This document shows positions 34,722-46,600 of a DNA stretch of 64,000 nucleotides, piece by piece. Source of the stretch: Pratylenchus scribneri (lineage: Eukaryota; Nematoda; Chromadorea; Rhabditida; Pratylenchidae). The notes under the pieces are model-generated. The model saw only the letters and a list, made by a program, of their open reading frames with translations. It was not told the origin of the DNA and made no database searches. Position numbers and translations under genes: made by a program. The stretch lies in contig JAQSEB010000082.1 of NCBI GenBank assembly GCA_030063045.1, positions 992,001 to 1,056,000 of the forward strand, read 5' to 3'. Positions within the stretch are counted from its first letter, which is position 1. The number at the start of each line of letters is the position of its first letter.

Positions 34722-37700
34722 ATGTCTACAGCATTACCCGGTAAGTATTTTGATGCTGAACATATTGAAAAAGTCATTCTTTTCAGCAAACTACAACAAT
34801 ACAAATACAACAATGAGTCAACAAGCCCAAGGTGCTGCCTATGATCCACAGGTTTTTTTGGATTCCTTGAAAGTTGGTAAATTACAATTTTTGAAGCTGG
34901 CACAACAGCAATACGAAGCTTGGCAACAATATTATGCACAAGGAGGAGGGCGGGCCGCACAACCCCAGCAAAGTCAACAACCGGGCCAAGAGGTTTTTTG
35001 GTCAAATTGTATTTCAATTTAATTTCGAATTAAGAGTGGCGGAGCATATCGAGCCTATTTTGATCAGTCCAATGCTTCACAACCGGCACCACCTCCACAA
35101 GGTTTTAAGTAGATATTGGAATAGTAATCTCAAAATCATGCTTAAGTTGGTCAGCAACAAGCCTATGGACAATCTGCGCAACAGCCAATTGCAGGCAATT
35201 ATGGTGGTGCCGGTGCACCCGCAATGCCACCACAACAATATGGCGGTGGAGCCGGTGCGGTGCCGCCTCAACCAACAAATCCGTATGGACAAAACCAATA
35301 TTATGGGTGGGTTATTTTTGCTAGTGAATTGAGCGGAGACGGATTTGAAGAAGGTTTATTTTGGGCGTAAATCTGCATATAGAGAACTGTTTTTTAAATC
35401 AAAATTAACAACATAGAATTAATATTCTAATTATTTTTATTTAAGAAATGCGCCCGTTTTCCCTCCTGCGCAACCAAATCCGGCGGCGCAAGGCCGCCCA
35501 CCACCACCGGGAGCATGGTCTGGAGGAGGCGGTGGACCACCACAACGAGGAGGCCCTCCACCATTGAATGCATTCGTCGGTGGACCACCGGGCGGAGGAG
35601 GCTATGGCGGCGGACCGGGAGGAGGTTATGGAGGCGGCGGCGGACCGGGAGGAGGTTATGGAGGCGGCGGCGGAGGAGGCCAATGGGGTGGAGGTGGTGA
35701 TCGCGGTGGAGGACGTCGACCTTATGATCGAGGGTGAGCTAGCAATTTTTTAAATTAAATATAAAATTTGGTACATTAAAAAATGGATTAAAAAATATCC
35801 GTATCCTTATGAGTCAGGGGTTCGATGTTATAACATCCATACATCCGAATCCGAATTTCAAAATGTTATTAGACCTGAATAATTGGTCGTGGTCATCGCG
35901 TTAAGCGCCCAAATGTTAAGAAATCGAGTTTATTTTACACAACAAGTTTTTCCATTTTCCGGTCTGGGTTGTGGGTTTATTTTGGCAATGACTTGGATTA
36001 AGGATTAGCTTACTAAAGTATTTCGAAAATCAGTACCGATGACCTAAAAATGTTGCAAAAGTGAAGGGGGTCCCCCTTTGAGTTGATTTTATTTGGTAAA
36101 GTTCTCTTTAAAAACCATTAATTTACGGATGAAAATAAAAAAATAACACCACTAATCAATCAATTTATCATAAATCACATCATCTCGCCATCATAAATGT
36201 GTCTGTCAAAACAGGAAAATATATGTTATTGTGGTGAAAAGGTAAATGATCACAAATTGTTCAAAGAGTTCAGACAAAAGACAAACAAAACACGAACCAT
36301 CCATTCATCTTTGGTGTGGGGGCTCATCCGAGCCCTCCTCCTCATTCATAATAAATGATTGATTGATTACATTTCGATGATTTGCAGACCCGGTGGCGGT
36401 GAGGGATACCGACCGGGCGGTCAGGCTGGTTACAGAGGTATTTTGTTGGGTAAACTGTGAAAGTGAATTTTGGTCTATAAAAATGGAACTACCCAAAAAT
36501 AGAGCAAATTATGTTCAAACGAATTTTAGAGTATTTATTAATGAGTTTATTGGTCTCAATTCTCCAAATAATAATTAACCATTTGTGATTATTGAAAAGG
36601 GGTAAAATGGTAATTAATTTGCCATCTTTTACGAATATATTTTATACATAAACTGGTTAATAACATTGGTCAAAGTCCAAAAATTAATCGAAATTAATTG
36701 TAAAAAAATAAATAATAAGCCCTAATTTAATATTTCTATCAATTCAAGGTGGAGGCAATGATCGTCGTTCGGGTGGTGGTGGTGGAAGAGACGGAGGCGG
36801 TGGATATTCTCGCAATGATCGAGGCGGCGGTGGAGGCTATGGCGGAGGCAGTGATCAACAATACGAGAGCAAGAACATCCTCTATTTTTCGGGACTTCCT
36901 TTGGAGTGAGTTAAATTTAAACATTAAATATAAGAATATAACCGTAGAAAAATGAATTTTTTCCCAGAAAATATTTTAAAAAGATCTCAAACCTATCCAA
37001 AAATCCTTTATATTATAAATTCATGTTTCAGTGCCAACGAACAATTCATCCACGATGTGTTCAGCATGGAACAGGGCGACGTTGAATCGGGGCCAGATGG
37101 GCGGCCAAAAATCAAAATCTACAAGGATGCTGGCCGACCAAAGGGCGAATGCACAATCACGTTCCGCAATGAAGAAGTGGCCCAACGTGTCATGAGCACT
37201 TATAATGGTTGGTGTGAAAAATTCAAAATTAATAATAAATTAGAATTAAAATAAAAATTAAAATATTTTCATTTCAAGGTCAACCATTTCCTGGCAGCGA
37301 GGGAGTTATGAGCATTTCTGTGGCCAAATTTAGTGGCAACAAAGGAGGAGGAGGGGGTGATGGTCGTGGCGGCGGTGGTCGTCCAATGCGCGATGGAGGT
37401 GGACGAAGCGGCGGAGGAGGAGGTTTTAATTCTTTTTAATGTAAATTTATATACAAATAATTTAAGGATATGGAGGCGGAGGAGGCCGTGACTACGGTGG
37501 TGGGGGAGGCCGTGATGGCGGTGGTAGAGGTGGCGGAGGGCGCGGACCACCGGGACGCGATGGAGGTAAGCAAAAATTTGAATTTTTGGCAAATATTCCT
37601 CAAAATTCCAATCTTCTCACAGGTGGTCGTGGCGGTGGTGGAAGAGGAGGCGAACGTCAAGGCGGCGGCGGTGGTGGAAGAAAGGGCCTGGAAATACGCA

Positions 37701-38088
37701 AAGGAGACTGGACTTGCCCGTATGCATTCTTCACAAATTTTATTCATTAATTCTAATCAATTTTTTGTAGATGTGGAAATGTCAATTTCGCCTTCCGTCG
37801 TGAATGCAATTCCTGCAAGGCTCCAAAAGGACAAGATGGAGGCGGCGGTGGATATGGGGGCGGTGGGCCAGGAGGACCAATGGGTGGCGGATATTATCAA
37901 GGAGGACCACCCCAGGGACCATATGGTAAATATTATTGTTATAAAACTTAATTTTAAGCCAATAATAAATAAAATTAACCTATTAAAAATTTAATTTAAA
38001 AATTTCAGGAGGAGGCGGTGGTGGACCAATGCGCGGCTATGGGGGAGGTGGCGGATATGGTGGCCCCGATCATTCTCGTCCATACTGA
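34722..38088 (+). CDS. fust-1: FET-family RNA-binding protein (FUS/EWS/TAF15 type)
   Basis: Nuclear RNA-binding protein of transcription and splicing. The order is that of FUS: Gln/Tyr/Gly-rich low-complexity N-terminus ([17 protein letters not shown]..., [12 protein letters not shown]), RGG-rich stretch, one RRM ([20 protein letters not shown] ... [15 protein letters not shown] ... [16 protein letters not shown] ... MSISVAKF), second RGG stretch, RanBP2-type zinc finger ([24 protein letters not shown], four cysteines) and a third Gly-rich tail ending GPDHSRPY, a PY-type nuclear localisation signal. The short first exon encodes MSTALPG. The introns at about 35735-36387 and 36439-36748 are unusually long for this window and may take part in autoregulation, as known for FUS; that is inference. 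Confidence 0.92.
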
Positions 38089-38759
38089 TTCGTGCGGATT
38101 AACAACAATCAATGATAAAGAGTGAAGGATGCTTTTGATGAAATAATATTTTTGTATTTCATTTCTGTTCTATGTTAATTTTATTTTTATAATCACACAA
38201 ACATTCTCCATTCTCCCGCAATTGTGTCGTGATTTGTCATTTCCAAAACACATTTTCATCTTTTATATTATAATATTTTTCGATATTATTATTATTTAAA
38301 TGTAGTCTTATCTTAATTAATTTTGATTTTTTGGGATAAAAAATTTTTAAATTTTAATATTCAACTCCATTTCGAGGAAATCATATTAAACTAAAAACAA
38401 TAAAAAAATAAGATGGATTAATTCGGCCATACTCCTTCTTTCCCTTCCTCTTAATCTCCCCCAATATTATATCATAGCTGCTGTAATCGTTAAAATTGAT
38501 GGGGTGCTCAAGAATATGCTTATAACGAGTCCTTGCTTTTATGCATATTTATTAGGGCCTCATATGTCTTCATGGATATTTATTAGGCATAAAATAATAT
38601 TAAAATAATATTCTGCTGTTGAGATTTATCATTTATTTAATGTTGTTGTAGAATTAAAATATTTGTAAACATGGAATGAGTTATGCAAATGCAACAAATA
38701 AATAAATACAATATATTTGCTTGTTAATCTTCTTTCGTCTTCATTCATCGGTGCGAGGG
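38089..38759. other. Intergenic region, convergent 3' ends of FET and PPP2R3C genes
   Basis: AT-rich, with several ATATTATTATT runs. Expected to hold both 3' UTRs. No gene supported. Confidence 0.5.
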
Positions 38760-41415
38760 TTATTCAGATTTTCTTCCTTCCTCAAAGGCTTCATCCTGTG
38801 AAGATGATGGCGGATCCTCGTCGAAGAATGGGGGCATTTCGGAATCCTTCAAAATGGATAAAAATTGTAAGAAAATTAAATATAAATACCTGTTCAAGTC
38901 CTCCGTTTTCCTGGTCCCTTGTTTCGTAGCGATAAAATTCCGTATGACTTATCAGGCAGAGCACAAAATCATGGCCTTGTTTGCATTTGAGCAGTTCATT
39001 GAATGTTATCCTGAATTTGCAAAGAATGTTTTATGATATAAGATGGTGCAATATTAGGCTAAAAAAAGAATAAAATATTATTCACAATCGCAAATAAGAA
39101 TTATAATTCAGAATTACAAAATCAGAATTTTACAATTACAATCGCAAATCAGAATTACAATTACAATCGCAAATCAGAATTACAATTACAAATCAGAATT
39201 ACAATTACAAATCAGAATTACAATTTACAATTACAAATCAGAATTACAATTACAATCGCAAATCAGAATTACAATTACAATCGCAAATCAGAATTACAAA
39301 TTACAATTACAATCGCAAATCAGAATTACAATTACAATCGCAAATCAGAATTACAATTACAAATCAGAATTACAATTACAATCGCAAATCAGAATTACAA
39401 TTACAATCGCAAATCAGAATTACAAATTACAATTACAATCGCAAATCAGAATTACAATTACAATCGCAAATCAGAATTACAATTACAAATCAGAATTACA
39501 ATTACAATCGCAAATCAGAATTACAATTACAATCGCAAATCAGAATTACAATTACAATCGCAAATCAGAATTACAATTACAATCGCAAATCAGAATTACA
39601 ATTACAATCGCAAATCAGAATTACAATTACAATCGCAAATCAGAATTACAATTACAATCGCAAATCAGAATTACAATTACAATCGCAAATCAGAATTACA
39701 ATTACAATCGCAAATCAGAATTACAATTACAATCGCAAATCAGAATTTTACAATTACAATCGCAAATCAGAATTACAATTACAATCGCAAATCAGAATTA
39801 CAATTACAATCGCAAATCAGAATTACAATTACAATCGCAAATCAGAATTACAATTACAAATCGAAATCCTAAATTGCAATCCAAATCAATTCAAAATATT
39901 TAATATTTAAAAAAATTGTTGTTTTTATGTTCCATTCCCACTTACTTTCCATTGTCCACCGGTTTAACCATGTCAAAAAATTGATCGGCAAAATCATCGA
40001 ATTCCGGCATTGCCCCATCCATGAACCAAGAATTATAGGCCAATCGCAATTCCCCATAGAAATAGTACAGCTCATGCCGGGTGATTAATCCATTGCCGTC
40101 CACATCGAGTATTTTGAAGAAATAGGCCAACGAGGATGGATGCTAAATGTCAATTGGTTTTAATGGATTTAAGAGAAAAGCAAACCGCCAAATGATTGAA
40201 GGCAATTTGGAATTGGACAAACTCTTCGTAGCACATCATTTTGCCACCATTATGGACGTGAATTTCGAAGAGACGTTCAACAAATGTGGAAGTGAATGCG
40301 CCATTTTGAATTCGTTGAAAGTCCTCTATTGTCAAGTAGTTTTTCTGATCCGTATCATAGATTTGGAAGAAGCCATTTTGCTCATGTGTCTTTTCCGGAG
40401 AAAACCTTAAGATTTGAAATTTTAACAAAAATTGTAGAAAAAATTACACTAACCAATTTTCGAAATCCTCATGGTTGACTTGCAGTCCGAATGCATTCTC
40501 CAAAAAGCCGCAAACAATGGCGTCGTTTATCCGAATCCGACCAATGTGTTTTGGGTCAAGGAAGAAGAAGAACATCGTCTCCACTGTGTTCATATAGCAA
40601 ATTTCGAATGTTTCCTGCAGTTTTTGGGTTATTATTTGTATTTAATCTGATAAGACCTCCAAATCACGAAGAACATCGACTTTGGGGATGACCTCGTTTC
40701 GGTAATATGCCGAAAATTGCTAAAAATTATAAAGAAAATTATTAATGATGAGCGTAAGACTACCTCTCTGGTCAAACTGCCCAATCCATCCTCATCATAT
40801 TTGGCCATGTTGAGTCGATTACGGAAAAATGCAGTTTTATTGGTGACATAGTCCTGGAGTGCCTCAACCGTAATTTTTGGATTTGATGGTTTTTGTTGAA
40901 TTTGGTGGGCTCGAAAGAATGTTGCGGGTAAAATAAAATTCATCAGACGTTTTGGAAGTCGTTTCCGGAGAGCCTAAGAACCAAATAAATTTAGCGATTT
41001 AATAAAAATTTAATTTGGGTTACCATAAATTGGTTGAATTTGATTGTTTTCTGTTCGCCATCTTCAGTTTCGGACTCTGATGCGCGGCCCAATAATTCTT
41101 CGAATTTCTTAAATAATTTAATTTTTAGTCTGATTTCTAATCAAATTAAACCTTTAAATCTTCTTCCGTCGGCAACTTTTCCTTCTCCAGTTCAAAGGCA
41201 ATTCGGTAAGAAAGTTTCCTAATTCGTTCTGAGAGCAAATTTTTTCGGTGAATTTGTTGGAAGAAATTTGGCTCCTCTCCATTGCAATCATTCAAAATGC
41301 TTTTGTATTTTTGAGCATTTGACAATTCAATTGGATCATCAATGTTCAATGCATCCGGAAATTTGGCCAAATATTCATCCAAATATGCGGCAATTTTTGT
41401 CGATTTTTTAGTCAT
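38760..41415 (-). CDS. PP2A regulatory subunit B'' gamma (PPP2R3C/G5PR type)
   Basis: EF-hand regulatory subunit that targets protein phosphatase 2A, found at centrosomes and nucleus in animals. It starts MTKKSTKIAAYLDEYLAKF, with an ATTTTAG acceptor just upstream of the ATG. Family blocks: KFNQFM, MNTVETMFFFFLDPKHIGRI, WFSPEKT, a degenerate EF hand YDTDQKNYLTIEDF, a canonical one (DVDGNGLITRHE) and DQFFDMVKP. The joint VDNGK|ITFNELLKC spans intron 39019-39944, which is filled by minisatellite array 4. The last exons give TEFYRYETRDQENGG and an acidic end (DEDPPSSSQDEAFEEG), stop at 38760. It is the last gene of the minus-strand row starting at DnaJ-A, 358 bp after CAML. Confidence 0.9.
39083..39868 (-). 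repeat. 25-bp minisatellite array 4 (PPP2R3C intron)
   Basis: The longest array, about 785 bp, reverse-complement of the others on the plus strand (units contain TACAATCGCAAATCAGAATT). Near 39180-39500 several units are 19 bp or have an extra base; from 39520 onward nearly all are perfect 25-mers. It fills the penultimate PPP2R3C intron in the same sense relative to the gene as array 1 in HDAC. Confidence 0.97.
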
Positions 41416-41772
41416 CGTTTTGTTTTTGTGTTATTATCTAAAATATTTACGGGTGAATTAAAAAAATGATTAATTGGAAATTAATTAAAATATTAAATTC
41501 GATTTATTTTACGAAATAATTAAATGAATAAATTAATTTTGAAACATTTATGCAGTCATTTTATATATGTCTGGGGGTTCAAAGTTGCGAACATTGATTA
41601 AAAAATAAATAAGTGCAAGAAATTAATGAGGAAAATATGTAAATTTGAGCTATTTGGATAAGGAAAGGAATGTCATTGTCATGGGAGTGGGTCATTTCGG
41701 ATAATTTCGTTGAGTTTAGTGAGTATCCATCCATCATTTGAACAGGTCATTTTGTGTTTGATCCGAGCGCAT

Positions 41773-42568
41773 TCACACAATCGACGAACAGCAAGGGGCC
41801 TTCATAATGGTGTCGACCAATTGGAGGAGCAAATGTGTGCAGAGGAAAGAGAATGTCACAAGGCAAAGGTCCATGCCAAATTCCCAGAGCAAATCCAGTA
41901 AAATTCCCAGCCAGATGACCTTTAAAATTATGTAAAATTTTTTGCTTTATTTTAAAATTCATACCATTCGTTCGTTCAGTCCGGAAATGAGCAAAGTGTT
42001 CACCAGGTAACCATGTTTTGGATACTTTTTGAGCAGGCGCTTTTGGGGAATGGCCACCGCCAATTCCCAGGCACAAAACATCCCTGTGAATGTGAGCAGC
42101 ACATATTCGAGCATGGCCAGTTGGACGGCAATGCGGAACGCAAAGCCCAGTGTGATCATCAACCAAAAACGATGGCGGTCGACCAGCTCGCAATAAATGG
42201 GCGCAACAAATTGGATCTCATCCTTAAATGTAATATTAAAAGAATATTTTAAGAATTTAATTCAATAAACCTGAACAAAACTGGTCTCAGCACCACCGCC
42301 AACCCTTTGTCCATCTTTGTTGTTAATTTTGTCTCCGTCCTCCGCCTCCTCTTTTTCATAATAACCCTCAATTGATGGTGCCTGTCGTTTTTCATTTCCC
42401 TCGGGTCCAGATAAAATTGCCGAAAGACGTTCCTGGCCATTTTGCAATATCCGTTGACGACGACGTTCTCGGCGCATTGCTTTATGGAATTGAACATATT
42501 TATTTAACCATTTAATTGTAATTTTTACCGGCTGTCTCACTGGCACAATCAGCGATTGTCATTGACAT
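41773..42568 (-). CDS. CAML/GET2-like tail-anchored-protein insertion receptor
   Basis: ER membrane subunit that with GET1/WRB receives tail-anchored proteins from the GET3/TRC40 ATPase. The cytosolic N-terminus has the GET3-binding motif: MRRERRRQRILQNGQERLSA, similar to RRRKLLMNSEQRINRI of animal CAML. An acidic linker (EKEEAEDGDKINNKDG) follows, then three hydrophobic segments: around FRIAVQLAMLEYVLLTFTGM, around YLVNTLLISG, and VIWLGILLDLLWEFGMDLCL onward. The final exon is in the frame V-I-W-L..., stop TGA at 41773. The start ATG (42568) is in a small exon after a TTTGAG acceptor. Length about 195 residues, shorter than vertebrate CAML. Position: 171 bp after MRPS18C in the same row. Identification rests on the basic motif and topology. 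Confidence 0.78.
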
Positions 42569-42738
42569 TTATTCTCAAATTTATTGTTAATTTTATTGCT
42601 TTAAACTTTTAAAACATAAATTAATCAATTAAATAGAATTTAAATATGGCAAAATAAAAATAGATTACATAACTAATTAATTTTAAAATAGCAATTTAAA
42701 CAAAATAACTTTATACTAAATGAAAAAAAGCAACAAAT

Positions 42739-43397
42739 TTATCCATCAAATGAATGTGATCGAATTGGTTTCAGCGGATCAAATAGTTTCGGATCGCGTA
42801 AATACTTCGGTTCTTTAACCAAAATTGGCATATAACCGGCTCTTCTGCAAAATATAAATGCATGAAATTTTAATTTAATTCCAATTTATTAAACCTGCTC
42901 ATTGCAATTGTCTCGAGAAGTGCTTGGTGCTGTTTCTTGCAAAGTCCAGTAATATCTGAAAATTTGTTCAAAAACCTTTAATAATCAATTCTCTTACGGC
43001 GTTCATAGACTCGTCCACTGAATGAAGAAACGAATTGTTGAAGAAGGCGAGCATTTTTGTAGTCCAATTTTATGCCAAGTTCACAAAGTAGGCATTTTCT
43101 GGTTGCCTTAATTAGAAAAATTTAATTTAATAATTCTTAAAAAAAATTTACATAATCGTAAGGATTGAATCCAAGTTGAACGGGTGCATCCGGATCTTCA
43201 GGGAACAATTTTTGCTTCTCCACTCTGACTTTGTTTGCCGCCAAATTGCAACGGACTTTGCCAAATTCAATGTTGTCTCTGGGAATGAGTTTCGTTTTGG
43301 CCAGTGAACGCATTCTAATAAATTTAGTTGGATTATTTATATTTAAATAATTAAAATGTTACCCAGCGGATATTTTTCGAGAACCCCTCCGCATCAT
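42739..43397 (-). CDS. mrps-18C: Mitochondrial small ribosomal subunit protein bS18m (MRPS18C)
   Basis: Component of the mitochondrial 28S subunit. It starts MMRRGSRKISAG after a TTTAAG acceptor close to the ATG. The S18 core is clear: KCLLCELGIKLDYKNARLLQ, FVSSFSGRVYERH|ITGLCKKQ, then AMSRRAGYMPILVKEPKYLRDPKLFDP. The CxxC and the later Cys of the S18 zinc site are present. The YMPxxxKxPxYLxDP tail matches MRPS18C rather than 18A or 18B. Five exons, all phases consistent. It lies 256 bp after the SMC2 stop and 171 bp before CAML. Confidence 0.92.
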
Positions 43398-43652
43398 TTT
43401 TGTCAGTTGGCTTAAATAAAATTAATTAAAAGTTTAAAAGTGCATAAATAATTCATAAATATTTGATTGAACAAAACATTCATATAAATTTTCAATAAAT
43501 AAAATTAAATAATTTTAATAAGTGAAATTAAAAGAAAAAATATTGGATTATCGCTGATGGGCAAAAATTCATCATAAATAAAAATGAGATAATTAAATTA
43601 AAATAATTGTGGGAGATCAAAATTGGATAAATAAAAGTGGAATAATGCCATC

Positions 43653-46600
43653 TCAATGATTGTTTTCGGTTCGTGTAATCGATGAGCGTCCATCCTTGAA
43701 TTGCACTCGATAAACAACATTTGCATTGTCGAAAAAGCCTTGTTTCAACGAAACAACAATAAACTAAAAAGAAAATATTATAAATTAAATCTAACATTTT
43801 TATGAAACTTACTTGGCTTTGACTGAAATGATTTTTGATCATTTTTCCGATATTTTCCGTATGCGACATGTCCAAAGCGGCATCGATTTCATCGAGAATG
43901 TAGAAAGGCGCTGGTTTGAATTTTAACATTGCCAGAATGAGTGAAAGAGCCACAAGTGAACGCTGCCCTCCGGACAATTCGCTCAATGAATCCTAAATAA
44001 AAATATATTTAATGCGAATTAAATACAAAAAAACCTTATATTTTCCATTAAATGCCACTCGAACTTCCAATCCATTAAGGCAATCCTCCTGCCCGTTTGG
44101 TGGAAGCAATTCGGCACTTGCGCCCGGCAAAAGTGTTGAATAAATTGCACAAAAATCAGTGCTGATTTGTTTGTGTGCCGCAATAAGTTCACGTTTCTTC
44201 TTCACATCCAGCTGTTCAATTGAATCCAATAATTGTTTTCTGTCCCTTGCCAGCTTAAAATTCAAACATATTTTCATAAAAATTTCCTTTTTTTTCTTAC
44301 TTGAGCATGTTTAATCTCCAATTGTTGGCATTGTTCTTCGGCGGTGTTCAACAATTTAATTGCTCTAAATTTTTAAAAATAGGTAATATTAGAATTTTGT
44401 AATTTATTTTTTGGTTAAATGGCAGTATTTCGTCTAGAAATATATGGTAGAATGTATAAAAGTGTGTACCATGCTTTAAAAAATTATTGGACTCTGAGTG
44501 GGTTCGAACCCGAGACCTAAAATTTTGCAAAACTGAAAGGTTTAACATATGTACCAAAAGTTTTTTTTTCTAAGCAATATCTTTTCATTAATCTTAGCCA
44601 ACTTAAAAACTAACCCTAAACCTAAATTAATCTATTCCATTCAACTTACTTGGTATTCACTGTTTGAAGCAATTCCTTGGTTCGATCTCGGCGTGTTTCC
44701 ACCTCTCTTTTGCCAATTTCAAAATTGTAATTGCTAAAATCGTAAGCACCGCCAGCGTTGCCAAATGTGTTCTTCTCCTCTGCGATCCATCGATGCGTTT
44801 TTTCTAGTTGTTGGGCCTAAAATTTAGTGTTAATTTATCGATATTTTAAAAAAATTTTTTACTCTTTTTGCAAATTCATGTGAATTTTTTTCGTATTCCT
44901 GTGCATCTTTTTCCTTCGATTGTTGTTTATTTTCCAGTTGGCGCTTTCTCTTCTTCATATCTTCAATTTCGGCCATTTTCGTTCGGATCGCTTTGTCCTT
45001 TTGTCGAATTTCCTTATTAAATTTGTCCATTTTTTGTTGGGATGCATTCACTCTCTCCTAAACAAATATTAAATAAATTAATTATTAATTTTAATTAATT
45101 TCCATACATTTGCTTCGCGAACATTTTCATTGAATTGATTTAGGTCCGCTTGCTTCTCTTCCTTCTGCTTTGACATTTTTTCCAATTCCTCTTCATCTTC
45201 ACGAATTGAAGTTTGCATTGATGCAATTTCCTCTCTTAAAAATGAAATGAATTATTAATAAATTCATTTTTAATTTTCAAAAATTACCTTAAGCTAGCCA
45301 ACACTTCTTTAGCATTGGCAAATGTGTTCTTCAATTTGTCCAACTCTTTTTGGGCATTCGCCAATTCCTTTTGTGCACTCTTTTTCTCATTTTCTTGATA
45401 ATTTCCATCTTTCTGCTGAATTTCCAGTGCTTTCACTTTCTTCGTCAATGTTTCAATTTCGGGTTGATCATTTTGGATTAATTCATTCCCTTCGGCGATT
45501 TCCCGTTCCATTTGTTCAATTTCGGCACGGATCACCTCCACTGGGCTCATTTTCAATTTTGTTTTCACTGAATCCAAACGCTTCTTCCTCTCCACCAATT
45601 TATTGTTTAAATCATCAAATTTGAGGCCAATTTGTCGTTTTGTAACCAATTCAGCTGAAAATTTAAAAAATATTTTCGTTGATAGTATATTTAATTAATT
45701 TAGCGAAAAAAATTGAAAATGGCGAAAGTTAAAAAACTATTGAAAATGGTGTGAATATTATAACGGTTTAATGGTTTTTCCTAGACCCCCAAATCTTTTA
45801 GCCTAGGATAGCAGATAGCTGAAACATTACATTTTTATGCCACATTCATTTGCCAAATTAAATATTTTCTACTAAATAAATTACCATTGATTTCATCCAA
45901 TCGCTGGTTGATGGCCTCAACGCGAGCATATTTGCCGGACAATTCATGAATTGACTTCAATACGGACGCCTTTGCCGTTCGCGAACCGCCAGTCATTGTG
46001 CCCCGTGGATTGTAGTCTTCCCCACTCATTGTTACGGTTCGACAGGCGTGTTGATTTTCATAGGTGAGCACTTTGGCTTGTTCCATGGTTTCACAAATCT
46101 TCAAAACAATAAATTATTTTAATAAATTAAAATAATACCAATAAATTAAAATAATACCAAAGAATTTCCGAAAACATAATCAACAATTGGCTTCAACTCC
46201 GGTTCATAATCAATGAGTTGGCTGGGCACATAAACATTTTCGGCGCCAATCAACTTTTTTGCCTCATCAATATGTTTCTTTGTGATTGCCGATCGACCAT
46301 CAATTTTGTCCAACGGTAAGAATGTGACACGGTTTTGGAGGCATTTGTTGTTCAAAAGAATTTTGGCTGTCTCCGCTTTGTCCACTACAATGTTGTAAAT
46401 CTTAAATTTATAATTAAATTAATAATAAATTTTATTTGTTTTTACTCTTCCGCCGCCGACAATTTCCAGCGCAGTTGCAAATTTTGGATCTTTCAGCTTG
46501 AAAAGGCGCACAACCAACCCTTTCACTTTGCTTTTATCAAAGCCAGGATAGGGATCCTTGTAGTTGAATTGTAAATTGAAATAACTGTTAAATATTTTTG

